A stretch of 64,000 nucleotides of DNA from Petunia secreta. Taxonomy: Eukaryota; Streptophyta; Magnoliopsida; Solanales; Solanaceae. The translations under genes and the position numbers were made by a program. Within the stretch, counting starts at the first letter, position 1. Every line of letters begins with the position of its first letter. Below the pieces are notes generated by a model that had not been told where the DNA came from, searched no databases, and worked only from the letters and a program-made list of their open reading frames with translations. Positions 12,301-22,300 of this stretch are shown here, piece by piece. The stretch covers positions 21,645,501 through 21,709,500 of the forward strand of contig JARKIP010000038.1 of NCBI GenBank assembly GCA_029990175.1. Reading direction: 5' to 3'.

Positions 12301-12909
12301 AAGACATTGGGATGGTATTAAGCATATACTTAGATACCTCCAAGGCACTATTGATAAGGGTTTGTTCTATTCGAATGAATCCAAGTCACAATTGATTGGT
12401 TATGCCGATGCTGGTTATTTATCTGATCCACATAAAGGTCGGTCCCAAACGGGCTATTTGTTTACATGTGGAGATACAGCCATTTCATGGCGTTCAGTGA
12501 AACAAACTATTGCTGCTACTTCTTCAAATCATGTAGAGATATTGACTATTCATGAAGCAAGCCGAGAATGCATTTGGTTGAGATTAATGACTCAACATAT
12601 TCAGCACATTTGTAGTTTTCCTTTGAAGAAGATTCCAACAATATTATATGAAGACAATAGCGCGTGCATTGAGCAACTGAAAGAAGGATATATTAAAGGA
12701 GACAGAATAAAACACATTTCACCAAAATTCTTTTTCACTCATGATATTCAGAATATTGTGAAATAGATGTTCAACAAATACGGTCGAGTGATAATCTGGC
12801 GGATTTGTTTACCAAAGCATTACCAACCTCAACATTTGAGAAGCTTGTTTACAAGATTGGGATGCGTCGTCTTCGAGATGTCAAGGAGTGTCTTCATCAG
12901 GGGGAGTAA
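9374..12909 (+). pseudogene. copia pol: protease, integrase, reverse transcriptase, RNase H
   Basis: The frame opens at ATG 9374. In order there is a protease with a DSAT version of the DSG active site (about residue 23), an integrase HHCC finger (HDRLGHP ... CAACSQGK), an integrase core with the D-D-E set (GDICGP, RLDNAGEF, NGLAES), an RT with YVDDL (about 11890), and an RNase H (YADAGY ... SSNHVEI). It is interrupted by TAG at 11432-11434 just before the RT, and the last ~48 codons shift frame near 12755-12766, ending at TAA 12907-12909. The order protease-integrase-RT-RNase H is diagnostic of Ty1/copia. The remaining open segments are 686 and 441 codons. Confidence 0.93.
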
Positions 12910-13100
12910 ATACGCGCTGTACTCTTTTTTCCTTAACAAGGTTTTATCCCACTTGGGTTTTACTTGTAAGATTTTTAATGAGGCAGCTCTAACAGCGTAT
13001 TACAAGATATGTGTACTCTTTTTCCTTCACTAGGCTTTTTTCCCACCGGGTTTTTCCTAGTAAGGTTTTAACGAGGCACATTATCTTCCAAATGGTCATC

Positions 13101-13110
13101 CAAGGGGGAG
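13101..13110 (+). other. Polypurine tract of the copia element
   Basis: CAAGGGGGAG lies directly against the TGTTAC start of the 3' LTR, where plus-strand DNA synthesis would be primed. Confidence 0.8.
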
Positions 13111-13383
13111 TGTTACAAATACATGTATGTAGTATAAATGTGGATGACCACACTTGTAACATATGATTTACTACCCCACTTTCTCCTACTTAATTCCTCC
13201 CCACTTTCTCCTACTTAACTCCTCATTTAGGGATGACTTGTAACTTCCTATGTATTGGAGTCCTATAAATAGAGGACACTTTGTCTATGGAAGACACACT
13301 TGAAACACTTTGAGAATACAAGTTCTTCCTTCTTCTCTCATATATTTTTGTCTTGTTCTTACTTTACTATTAGTTTTACAATA
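13111..13383 (+). repeat. 3' LTR of the copia element
   Basis: Near-copy of 7462-7725. It lacks about 16 bp after GGATGACCAC and has a ~25-bp tandem duplication (CCCCACTTTCTCCTACTTAA repeated with small changes near 13185-13220). Confidence 0.9.
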
Positions 13384-13559
13384 AAAACATAGCAATATTT
13401 TCTCATAACATACCAAACCCTTACATTCTTCCTTATATTTCCCTCATTATCACTTTTGCTCCTCCCATTTCTCCCTATTTCACTTTCCTCCTGCCATTTC
13501 CCCCTAATTTTACTTTTACTCCTCTCATTTTCTCCAATTTCACTTTTCCTCATCCATCC

Positions 13560-14400
13560 TCAATGTATCTCGTTGAATCTCACTATTTATGCACCGTATC
13601 AACTATTTCTGCACCGTATCTAACTGTTTCTGCAGCACTGTATCTCAACTGTTTCTGCACCGTTTCAACTGTTTCTACAACACCGTATCTAACAGTTTCT
13701 GCATCGTTTCAACTGTTTCTGCAGCACTGTATCTAACAGTTTCTGCACCGTTTCTACTGTTTCTACAGCACCATATCTAACAGTTTATGCACCGTATCTA
13801 ACTGTATCTATGCTGTTTCAGCACTGTTTCATATTATTTCAACATTGTATCTAACTATTTCTCGACTGTATCAAGTTGTTTCTTGACTGTTTCAGCATTG
13901 TTTCATCCCGTTTGTGCATTGTTTCTCACTGTTTCTAAGCTATTTTCACCTTTTTAGCATTATTTTATATTATTTTATTATTTTATTTCGAAATTTTTCA
14001 CAAGCGGTTTCAGACTGTATTATATCGTTTCATTACCATTTCAGACTATTTCTACTATGTTTCAGACTGTATCATAGTGTTTCAATGTCGTTTTAAGACT
14101 GTATCATATTGTTTCAATGTCATTTTAGACTGTTTCAATACCGTTTCAGACTGTATCATAGTGTTTCAATACCGTTTCAGACTGTTTCATTACCGTTTCA
14201 GCACTGTATCTAATTATTTCAGCATCGTTTCAGGTTGTTTCAGCACTGTATCTAACTGTTTTTGTACCGTTTCAACTGTTTCTGCAGCACTCTATCCAAT
14301 TGTTTCTGCACCGTTTTAACTGTTTCAACACCATTTCAGCTTGTTTCACCGTTCTTTCAGACTGTTTCGCCGTTGTCTCAGACTGTTTCAAAGTCGTTTC
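13560..14400. repeat. GTTTC/GTATC-rich degenerate minisatellite
   Basis: Over about 840 bp the pentamers GTTTC and GTATC recur roughly every 9-12 bases, embedded in phrases such as CTGTTTCTGCACC, GCAGCACTGTATC and CAGACTGTTTC. The higher-order unit is not constant: the first half is TGCACC/GCAGCAC-rich and the second half AGACTG-rich. The short ORFs across it (Cys/Phe/Ser/Val repeats) come from the repeat itself. It lies inside the 7348-15362 element, right of the copia insertion. Confidence 0.85.
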
Positions 14401-14541
14401 AGCATTAGGAAATATTTGGTACATCCAATAAACACATGTAATTAAGGGGTTTTTCTCATTTTCCCATTTTCCATAATAAACACATCCAGTAAACACATGT
14501 AATCACCATAGTTTGATTTCCATAATATTTAGTGCCTACTC

Positions 14542-14929
14542 GCCGAAAATTCACGTTCCCCGAGTCAGTCTCCATTAGAATTACAAGATGAAGAAACAAT
14601 TCAAACACAAAACCAGATTCCCATAGAAATTATCAGTGACGAAGAAATGGCGCTAATTTAAGCTGCTTTTTCCGCCACGCGCTCTTTGTTATCGTCTCCA
14701 TCACGCGCTCATTTCCCCAAAAAGTCCTCCATTTCTCTCTTCTCATCTAAACAGAGCCTTTCCAGTTGTTTCCTCTTCACAAAGTGATCCGCTAGTGATT
14801 GATGTAGAAGATTCTGGAAGTTTATCGAGTAGTCAAAAGAAGAAGAAGAATAAAATTGTAGTTGATTCGTTATTGCATCGGTTTCAAAGAAATCGAGGCT
14901 TATTTGTTACTGATATTACTGCCACGGTA
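14542..14929 (+). pseudogene. EXO5: Captured fragment resembling exonuclease V (EXO5) first exon
   Basis: A frame from 14542 reads through a Gln/Glu-rich N-terminus into IPIEIISDEEMALI. After a TAA at 14659-14661 it continues as AAFSATRSLLSS in the same frame. A second frame from about 14757 gives DPLVIDVEDSGSLSSSQ, then LLHRFQRNRGLFVTDITAT, ending at a GT dinucleotide like a splice donor (near 14927). The SDEEMALI-AA and RGLFVTDITAT blocks resemble the N-terminus of plant EXO5, a single-strand DNA exonuclease of organelle/nuclear DNA repair. The catalytic PD-(D/E)XK and iron-sulfur parts are absent. A stop and a frame change mark it as a fragment. Assignment is from memory of the family. Confidence 0.5.
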
Positions 14930-15299
14930 TGAAAAATAAGCCATGTTACAATGGTGGTAGTGCAGTGGAACGGTGGTGGATGATATAGTGGCGACGCGGT
15001 TGGTGGTGGTACCATTAATGAAACTAATGGAGGATTCAAAAGATTGAAATGAATTTGACTTCGATTCAGTAATTGACCTTGAGATTTGTACTGTGTTTCT
15101 GCTGGTATAGAATTTAGAAGTGAAGAATCAAAGTGTCGGGGTGGAGTTGTATGTTTGGATCTGAGAGAAGGGAATGGGGGAGGCGGCTGGTTTGTTTGGG
15201 GAAGTGGAGAAAGTGTTTTAGGGTTTTTAGGAGAGTGGGGTGTAAGTATAATTGTAAAAAATGGAAATGTGCTAAATAAATATTGTTATACCTTGTAAT
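14930..15299 (+). other. Possible further captured sequence, unidentified
   Basis: G-rich, less AT-rich than its surroundings, with a 70-codon frame at 15086-15298 that I do not recognise. It continues the EXO5-like fragment inside the inverted-repeat element and may be host intron/exon or a second captured locus. Confidence 0.3.
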
Positions 15300-15362
15300 T
15301 TGAAAAGTATTGCTATTTTTTTGTAATTAAGAGATCAAATTTGTATATTTGTGTAAAAAATC

Positions 15363-15686
15363 TATATTATAATTTATAGCTTTGTGAAAAAGTGCAAAGA
15401 ATAGCTATCTTTCTAATTAATAACCGTAAAAGTGGCTAGTTATTTGATGCAAATACTGGCTGTCTTCAGTTGAAAACTTAAAAGTGGCTATTTGTTAAGC
15501 TGGTAGGACAACGTTGAGCTGCTTTAAGCTTAGTTTTATAGAAGCTGGTTATATTTCATCTAATAAAACCAAAAAAGACTACATAGTTGGAAAACTATGC
15601 AAGAAATGATTTTATATTCAATTATAGACCCTAAAGCGGCTACTTGGTTTTATTTGAAAAGCCGGCTATATTTTGATTTAAAAATT
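15363..15686. repeat. Dispersed AAAGTGGCT repeat (copy 2)
   Basis: Motif hits near 15428, 15481 and 15633. The first half (TTTATAGCTTTGTGAAAAAGTGCAA... ) matches 26240-26390 and the second half (15529-15646) matches 7230-7347, all in the same orientation. It ends where the 15687 transposon begins. Confidence 0.6.
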
Positions 15687-15849
15687 GAGAAAATTACGTG
15701 GGAGAGACATTCACAAGGGTTATAAACAAAAAATAAACACATTCTTCCTTTATTATGATTTATAGACATTTACCCATATGTCTACCACTTTTTATAGCCA
15801 TTCAATTTGATAAAACACTCACCACCTTAAATGCCTATTTTTGGGGAGA

Positions 15850-16945
15850 GATGATGGATCATAACTGATTTTATGGAGTTTATCTTTCTAATTAATTTGG
15901 ATATATCATAAATATCTTAACTCATTCTTTAATTACATGATTTTCTCTTACTCTAAAGCCAAAATCCTATCAATAAAAAAGTAAAAAGTTACTCAAAAGG
16001 TTGAGAAACTAAATACACGCTAACTATTCATTTTTCCCTCTCTCTACATTGGTATTCAAACTACACCTTTCAAGAGAAAAACTCCCCAAATCTTTGAACT
16101 CTTCCGTCACTGTCATCACAATTTCCGGCAAAATATCACATTTGTCTTATTGCAATCAGCCGAATTCGCTCTTGTGTCCGAGTACAAAAATCGCAATGTA
16201 ACGGCCCAAGCAGTCCCTTTTTTCTGAACTGGAGCGGGATGCTTTAAACTCATCCTAGTATAAATTTGTATTCATGTTAGCTTCTTCTTTGCTACATAAA
16301 ACACAAGTGAAAAAATCAAGCATCTAAATTCCCTGTTGTCGAACATTCAGTATTTGCTGTTGCATTTTGTGTCCCATCTTTGTATTATTTTGCTATTATC
16401 TAGCTAGAATCTTGATCTTTATCTATCTTGTGTACTTATTTATTTATTTATTTATTGTGAGTCAGATTGTTTACCAGGAAATGGGAGTGGCAAGGGAAAA
16501 GCTATCATCATATTGGTGGTGGTTTAACAGTGACAAGAATAACACACACAACCGCTCATTACTTCTCAAATATACCCAAAAACTTATTACTCTCCTCTTT
16601 CTGCATGGCTCTACCAAAACAAACATTGGAATATTTACTTATAATTTAATGTATATCTTCTGCATATTATAAAATAAGTTTTAAATTATTTACACCTTAT
16701 CTTTATTTCATGTATATCATTGTGTACATAAATTAGTTATATTCCATGCCTACCATATATCCATGACAACTTGATCATAAAGAACATAGATGTGATATTG
16801 ATTCATAAAAATATATATTTAATACATATCATATGCATATGACAATGTACTATAGGGATACCCAATGATATTTTATACATATGCAAGTATTATGCATGGT
16901 ATATGCACATCTTCACATGAATAAAATCTTTTACGATATATATAT
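15850..16945 (+). other. Interior of the Mutator-like element, left of the virus; no recognised gene
   Basis: It contains CT-rich leader-like sequence (16030-16110) and a 101-codon frame at 16367-16672, which includes ATGGGAGTGGCAAGGG near 16481. This could be a captured 5' gene end, but I cannot name it. A (TTTA)n run lies at about 16438-16458. The sequence becomes TA-rich at 16936-16947, exactly where the virus begins. Confidence 0.35.
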
Positions 16946-17153
16946 ATCAAATTGAAACGGATCCGGCAGCATGGGGTTAACAAGTTTTACTGGTGACCCA
17001 ACCCTGGCAAGGAGTGGCTGAACCCAAAATTAGGTTCAACAACAGCCCTAAACGCCATCCTCGGCTAAGCGGGCAAACAACAGAACCTTGGTCCTAGTGT
17101 TCAACCTTCCGCCTGGGTTGTATATCCAACCATACTTTTAATACCACCACCTG
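16946..17153 (-). repeat. Downstream terminal repeat of the endogenous virus
   Basis: 208 bp, matching 24932-25139 except for two substitutions near 17094-17097 (cctag versus ttctg context), both transitions. In viral orientation it is the end of the leader just upstream of the primer site, so the integrated copy is one genome plus a 208-bp overlap. It is not an LTR with TG/CA ends. Confidence 0.9.
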
Positions 17154-17335
17154 CTGAGATTCTAATCTTAATTTGTTATTAGAATCATTTTACCCCAGTA
17201 GCCTAGTGTGATAGAGCTCAACACTTAATGATTTTAGCCTATCATTTAGGCCAAATAGCAATATTTAAAATTGTTAAATTAAACAAAATTTAAAGAACTA
17301 TGAATACCTTGAATTGCGTTCAGCAAATAGAGGAG

Positions 17336-17341
17336 TTTATT
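17336..17341 (-). terminator. Putative pregenomic RNA poly(A) signal AATAAA
   Basis: AATAAA on the minus strand lies about 90 nt downstream of the viral TATA box, the usual caulimovirid spacing that yields a short terminally redundant transcript. Confidence 0.55.
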
Positions 17342-17431
17342 ATGACTTAAAATTTTTACAATGGGAGATTTTCTAATAGAGAGAGAGGTGTATTTTCTGA
17401 AGCCTGCCCTATGTACTAAGCTTGCCCTCTC

Positions 17432-17438
17432 TTATATA
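17432..17438 (-). promoter_or_regulatory. Putative viral promoter TATA box (TATATAA)
   Basis: TATATAAGAG on the minus strand sits 158 nt past the last viral ORF and is followed ~30 nt later by a purine/pyrimidine-rich start region. It would drive the pregenomic RNA. Transcription start is predicted near 17400-17407. Confidence 0.6.
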
Positions 17439-17595
17439 GACAAATTCTAGGGAAAAATAAAGCTAGCATGGCCCAAACCTTTACAAATGGACGGCTAAAA
17501 ATTAAAGTATGGAAAACATGGCCGACAAGTGGCCAATAATTTTGTAACTTTATTAAAGCTACTTTATAAAAGTTGAAGATTTCTTCAATAATTCT

Positions 17596-19070
17596 CTATG
17601 CCTTGTCTTTTCCTTTGGTGTTGTGCTTTTTGGAGAAAGATGCTTCCCCAGCTACTTTCGCCAATTCTTCACCAGCTACCTGTGTCATGATGTTAGTGAT
17701 ATAATCATCCACATCATTGTCAGTGATTGACTGAGATTCTCCTGCCAAACACTGTTCTTCTTCATCCTCTGTGTTATTCGCAGAGGCCATAGATGCATCC
17801 GAAGGAATTTCGATCTCAAGATTTTTTATTAAATCTTTTTTAACTTCTTCAAAATACGAAGCTAAAATTTCCGCTTTTGTCATCAGCCCTTTCTTCATTT
17901 GGATTTTATTAATTATGTGTTGATAGGGACTTGGAGTATTTTGCTGTTTCATATGATCAGTCTGTTAATATTCCTCAATCGATTGTTTTATATTATCAAT
18001 CGTATCCTGACACTGCATATGACCATCAGTTGTTTTCTGGATCATCTTCTTCCAAAATCTTGTATAAAAATTCCTGTATAAAGCAGGAATATTTTGTGGA
18101 GTATAATCCACTTCCACGGTCCATTTCATTATCCATGGGATAGAGTATTCAATGAAGAAATTCATATAACAACTTCCTTCAATTAGAGTATTACCTCTTT
18201 GTAATTCTTGAATTTTTGGAGATACCTCCAACCAATCAGTATATAAACTGAGCAATGGTTCTGGTAATATTTTAACGGTAGGACCATAAGTAATCCACCA
18301 TTGAGAAAACTAGTTTGGTATATTGCTTTGTTTATAAACTTCTCCACATATTTTTATAAACCAAGAATGTTTTCTATTATCATTTTCGTATAATAAAGCT
18401 TTATGAAAGCTTTCAACATAATCCCAGTAATTGAATTTCACTGGAACTTTCTGTTCAGGATGGATATAACTTCTTTCAGTCAGGGTGCTCAAACCCCATT
18501 CTTCTGGCAATATAATATGTTTGATTATAATCTTGGAAAAGTTATAAACTTTTCTTGTGTTCGCTGGATAAAAATGCGATATTTCGTATGATCCTGTGCC
18601 TGAGAGTATCATCTCAAAATGAGCTCTGTACTTATAAGTACAGCTTGGGTATGATGTATTATTCAGATATTTTGCCATTAATTTCCATGGCTCATCCTTC
18701 CATTGAAGGTCTCGATGTTCAAGAATAATATTAACTCCTTGTAGTCTATTTTGACATATGACTGTATGTTTTCATTGTCATCTTCTAGTATAACAGAAGA
18801 GTACGATTCTGGCATATTAGCCTTTCCCTCATTTTGCTTTTCCTGCGAATTTTTCCATTCCAAGAACTGCTGATACTGTTGGTATGACATAGTATCATCC
18901 TTTTTATTATTTGATGAGGAGGATCCTGTCAAATCTTCGGCTATAAGCCTTTGTTTTCCCAATTGGGCTAATACAGCACCTCTACCGGTGCCTCTTCCTC
19001 TGTTTCCCCTTCCCCTATTAGAGGTTGGGTTGCCGTGACCAGGGCGCATAATCTGCACATGATAATTCAT
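17596..19070 (-). pseudogene. Viral downstream ORF: RG-rich N-terminus plus conserved domain of unknown function
   Basis: The frame from ATG 19070 encodes an Arg/Gly-rich stretch (residues ~18-32, RGRGNRGRGTGRG), then a polar Gln/Ser linker, and stops at 18678. The following body is in another frame (from 18678, overlapping as TAATG, or slightly upstream by frameshift) and contains YWDYVESF and HSWFIKIC. It is cut by TAG at 18310-18312 and TAA at 17965-17967, then ends in an acidic tail closing at 17596. RG-rich tracts suggest RNA binding, but function is unknown. Position after RT-RNase H matches the second ORF of several endogenous caulimovirid groups. It is separated from the preceding small ORF by 7 nt. 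Confidence 0.7.
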
Positions 19071-19077
19071 AAACCTA

Positions 19078-19362
19078 TTAGGCCAGAAACATAGGATAAT
19101 TATCCAAAATATTACGGATTCCCGTTATGTCCGTATCTATCTCCTTAATTCTATCAATAATCCTTTGAAGGATACTTGAGATATTATCTGTATAATCTGC
19201 TTTTGATAATAAATCCATGGACTCTTTTTCCCAGTATTTTAACTTCTTTTTTGTATTAAGCAAATCCCAATATAATATTCTCATTTGTCTTGATATAATC
19301 TGGTGCTGGCAATAAGGACAATAAACATTTCTACGCCTGCACATATCTGATTGTCTGCACAT
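19078..19362 (-). CDS. Small viral ORF, Cys/His-rich N-terminus and helical C-terminus, unknown function
   Basis: 94 codons from ATG 19362 to TAA 19078-19080. The N-terminus has clustered cysteines (C2, C8 and CPYCQHQ near residue 15), which could coordinate a metal. The rest is rich in Leu/Ile/Lys/Glu with heptad-like spacing, compatible with a short coiled coil. It starts 23 nt after the RT-RNase H stop and ends 7 nt before the RG-rich ORF, so it sits in a polycistronic viral order. It is the only viral ORF here that is uninterrupted. I know no named homologue. Confidence 0.6.
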   Translation of the reverse strand: MCRQSDMCRRRNVYCPYCQHQIISRQMRILYWDLLNTKKKLKYWEKESMDLLSKADYTDNISSILQRIIDRIKEIDTDITGIRNILDNYPMFLA

Positions 19363-19385
19363 AAAATGTTAGTAATTAATCACCT

Positions 19386-22300
19386 TTAACTAGACAGATA
19401 TTCTCTAGTTAAAAAATCAGGAAGACTATTTTCTTCTCCTTTTTTATATTGGATTTCAAAATCAAATGGGGCCAACAATGCCTGCCATCTTGCAAACATT
19501 TGTTTAGAAACATCATGTTTACAATCTTTATTAAACATAAATTTAGCTGATTGACAATCAGTCTTTATTATAAATTTCTGGTTGTATAATTCACCTTGAA
19601 ATTTTAATACGCATTTTACTATAGCAAGTATTTCTTTTGCTATTGTTGCGTAATTTTTCTGGCTATTATTACATTTACCAGAATGAAATTGAACTAAATA
19701 TTCAATTCTATCTTCTGGAGAGTATTGCTTTAAAATCCCTCCATAACCAATGTCAGAAGCATCAGTTTCAATTATCTTTGGCCAAGTAGGATTAGCCAAC
19801 GTAAGACAAGGAAGATTCTTTACTCTTTCCTTGATCTTCTGGACTGTTTTAGTATGAACATCAGTCCAAGGTTTTGGAATCTTTTTTAATCTATCATATA
19901 AGATAGCTGTATCTTTAGCAAGATTCTCATAAAATGGAGCAATATAATTTAAACTCCCTAGAAATCTCTGTAATTGAGTTTTATCTGTTATAATATCAGG
20001 AAATTTAGAAGCAAATTCAATACTTCTATTAATAGGTATAATCTTTCCTTTTTCAATATTATGACCAAGGAATCTTACCTTTGTTTGAAATAAAAATATT
20101 TTCGGTTTAGATATAACTAAACCATTTTGTATAATTATTTTCTTAAATAATTCAAGATGCTTGAAATGCATTTCAATAGTATTTGAAAATACTAATATAT
20201 CGTCAATATAAATGATAATAAAATTGCTATAAGGTATGAATATATCATTCATAATTTTCTGAAATTCAGAAGGAGCATTTTTTAATCCAAATGGCATAAC
20301 ATTCCATTCAAACTGTCCTATTGGGACATTAAAAGCAGTTTTATACCTGTCAACTTCAGCTATCTGAATCTGCCAGTATCCTGATTTCAAATCAAATTTA
20401 GAAAATATAATAGCATTATGAAGCCTATCCAATAAATCCTTTTTATTAGGAATAGGATATCTAATCCATTTCAAAGCTTTATTCAAAGGTTTATAGTTTA
20501 TGACTAACCTTGGAACTCCTCTTTCTTGTTCAGCATGTTTATTAACATAAAAAGCTGTACAAGACCATGGGGATTTTGAAGATCGAATAAGACCTTTATG
20601 TAATAAAGAATCTATTTTTTTTTTTACATAATTCCAAATATTCTGAATTCATTTGGCAAGGTCTTGCCTTAGTAGGAATACTATTAGTTTCAGAAAATCC
20701 TTCCTCATATGGAAGTGTAACTACATATTTTTTCCTATTCCAAAAAGCATTTGGATGTTCACTACAAATCTGTAATGAAAACTGATTTATTATAAAATCA
20801 ATTTTTTCTCTTAATTTGGGATTTTTTAAAATCTCATCAATATTTAAAGTATAAATTTCTTGTTTAAGAAAATTGATATGTTGACTTTTCTTAGCTAGCA
20901 TATCCTTTAACTGGTTTAAAACTCTAGTAATAGGTTCAGTTATAAACTGGAAAATAATAGGTTTTTCTTGAAAAGTTCCTATAATCCCTTTTTTATCTAT
21001 TCTAGTAATAGGAAATATTTTTTGTAAAAAGGGTGTTCCTAGTATAACTTGGTTAGACATATTTTTTATCAAAACAAAGCTTTGAGGTATACATACTTTA
21101 TTTGTGCATATAGAAGCTTTTGGCAATTTGTACTCAATCTGCATTTTCTCACCATTAGCAGACCTTAAACTATGAGTAGTCTTATGAAAATATCGTGAAG
21201 GAATTAATCCTTCTTGAACACAATTTAAATCTGCTCCACTATCAACAAGAGCTATAAATTCTTTTTTGAAATTATAATCAATAAGAAGAGTAATTTTTAT
21301 AATAAACTTTTGTGAAGTAAAAACTTCTAAAGTGGTTAGAAACTCTCTTTTCCCGACATCCTGCATATCACTAAAAATGTTAATAATATTTTCATCAAGA
21401 TCCTCAAAATTAGAAGGGGTAAGGATTTCATCCTTTTCTTTACCTTTTTCTTCAATTCTGGAAATCCTTTGTTCTAATATCCTATTTTCCTTCTTGAGAT
21501 TATAAATCTCCTGTTTAAGGTTATAAACCTCTTTTTCCAAATCCTGAGACGTAGTAGGTGAACTACTATGACTCATTTTTCTTTGTTCTAGAAGTCTTTT
21601 AACTTCTTTCATGGTGTATGGAGTATTATCCATAGGGGCATAGAAACCCTTTTTCAATCCTTCGGATTCCTTCTGTTCGGAATTTCCCTTGATCTGATCT
21701 ATAAGTTTAGATCTAACTTCGGAATCCTGCACCATCTTCAACAATTCTATTAAATTATCATTATCTAAAGTATTAAGATTAAATTGAGAAAATAAATTAT
21801 AAAATTCATCATTTTCTTCATTATCACAAGGTTGTCCAATCTTGCAAGGATCACATTCATCCTCAGAACTAGTGACAATATCACTTTCATCCTGGAAGAC
21901 TTTATTTAGTTCTTCCTTGGTAGGGATATTTTCTTCACCTGGATCCGATATTTCTGGTTCAGAATTTAATAAGATCTTGCATAAAGAATCCTTCAGATCT
22001 TGATCTATATTAAGAGCCTCGATTTTTTTCTTTACTTTGCAATCTTTATAATAGTGACCAAATCTTCCACACTTATAACAATTTTGTGAATTCTTGGATC
22101 TAGCAATATCCTTTTGCTTTTTAAAAGCCTTTTTCCTTCTAGCACATTTTTCTGTACGTCTTTCTAAATATTTTTGTCTCCTTTCCTGGTAGACATGCTT
22201 CTTACCAGTCTTGCTTTTATGAAGCTTATGAGACTTCGATTTGGTTCGTGGATCATCCATACCAAATTGTCCACAAAATTCACCCAACTGTTGTCTTTCA

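Larger units (their letters stand above)
7457..13388 (+). mobile_element. Degenerate Ty1/copia retrotransposon with both LTRs
   Basis: LTRs at 7462-7725 and 13111-13383 flank gag and pol in copia order (protease, integrase, RT, RNase H). The 5-bp duplication aaaac occurs at 7457-7461 and 13384-13388 if the LTR is taken to end CAATA. The insertion site then reads ...catagta|aaaac|atagc..., inside the left arm of the 7348-15362 element. The LTRs differ by a 16-bp and a ~25-bp indel and a few substitutions. In-frame stops and one frameshift make it non-functional. Confidence 0.9.
7348..15362. mobile_element. Inverted-repeat DNA element interrupted by a copia retrotransposon
   Basis: The left end reads GATTTTTTACATAAAAGTAC and continues through CTTAATTACCAAACATAGCAA (about 7348-7408). 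The inverted right end (15362 down to about 15300) reads GATTTTTTACACAAATATAC then CTTAATTACAAAAAAATAGC. That is about 60 bp of clear but diverged terminal inverted repeat. No clean target duplication is visible (ggctataag versus tatattata), so it is old. Removing the copia insertion leaves about 2.1 kb holding a GTTTC-rich array and an EXO5-like gene fragment, which is a Pack-type cargo. No transposase is present. Confidence 0.55.

Noticed and set aside
13589..14319. Cys/Phe/Ser-rich small proteins
   Set aside because: They are frames through the GTTTC array and have no independent support.
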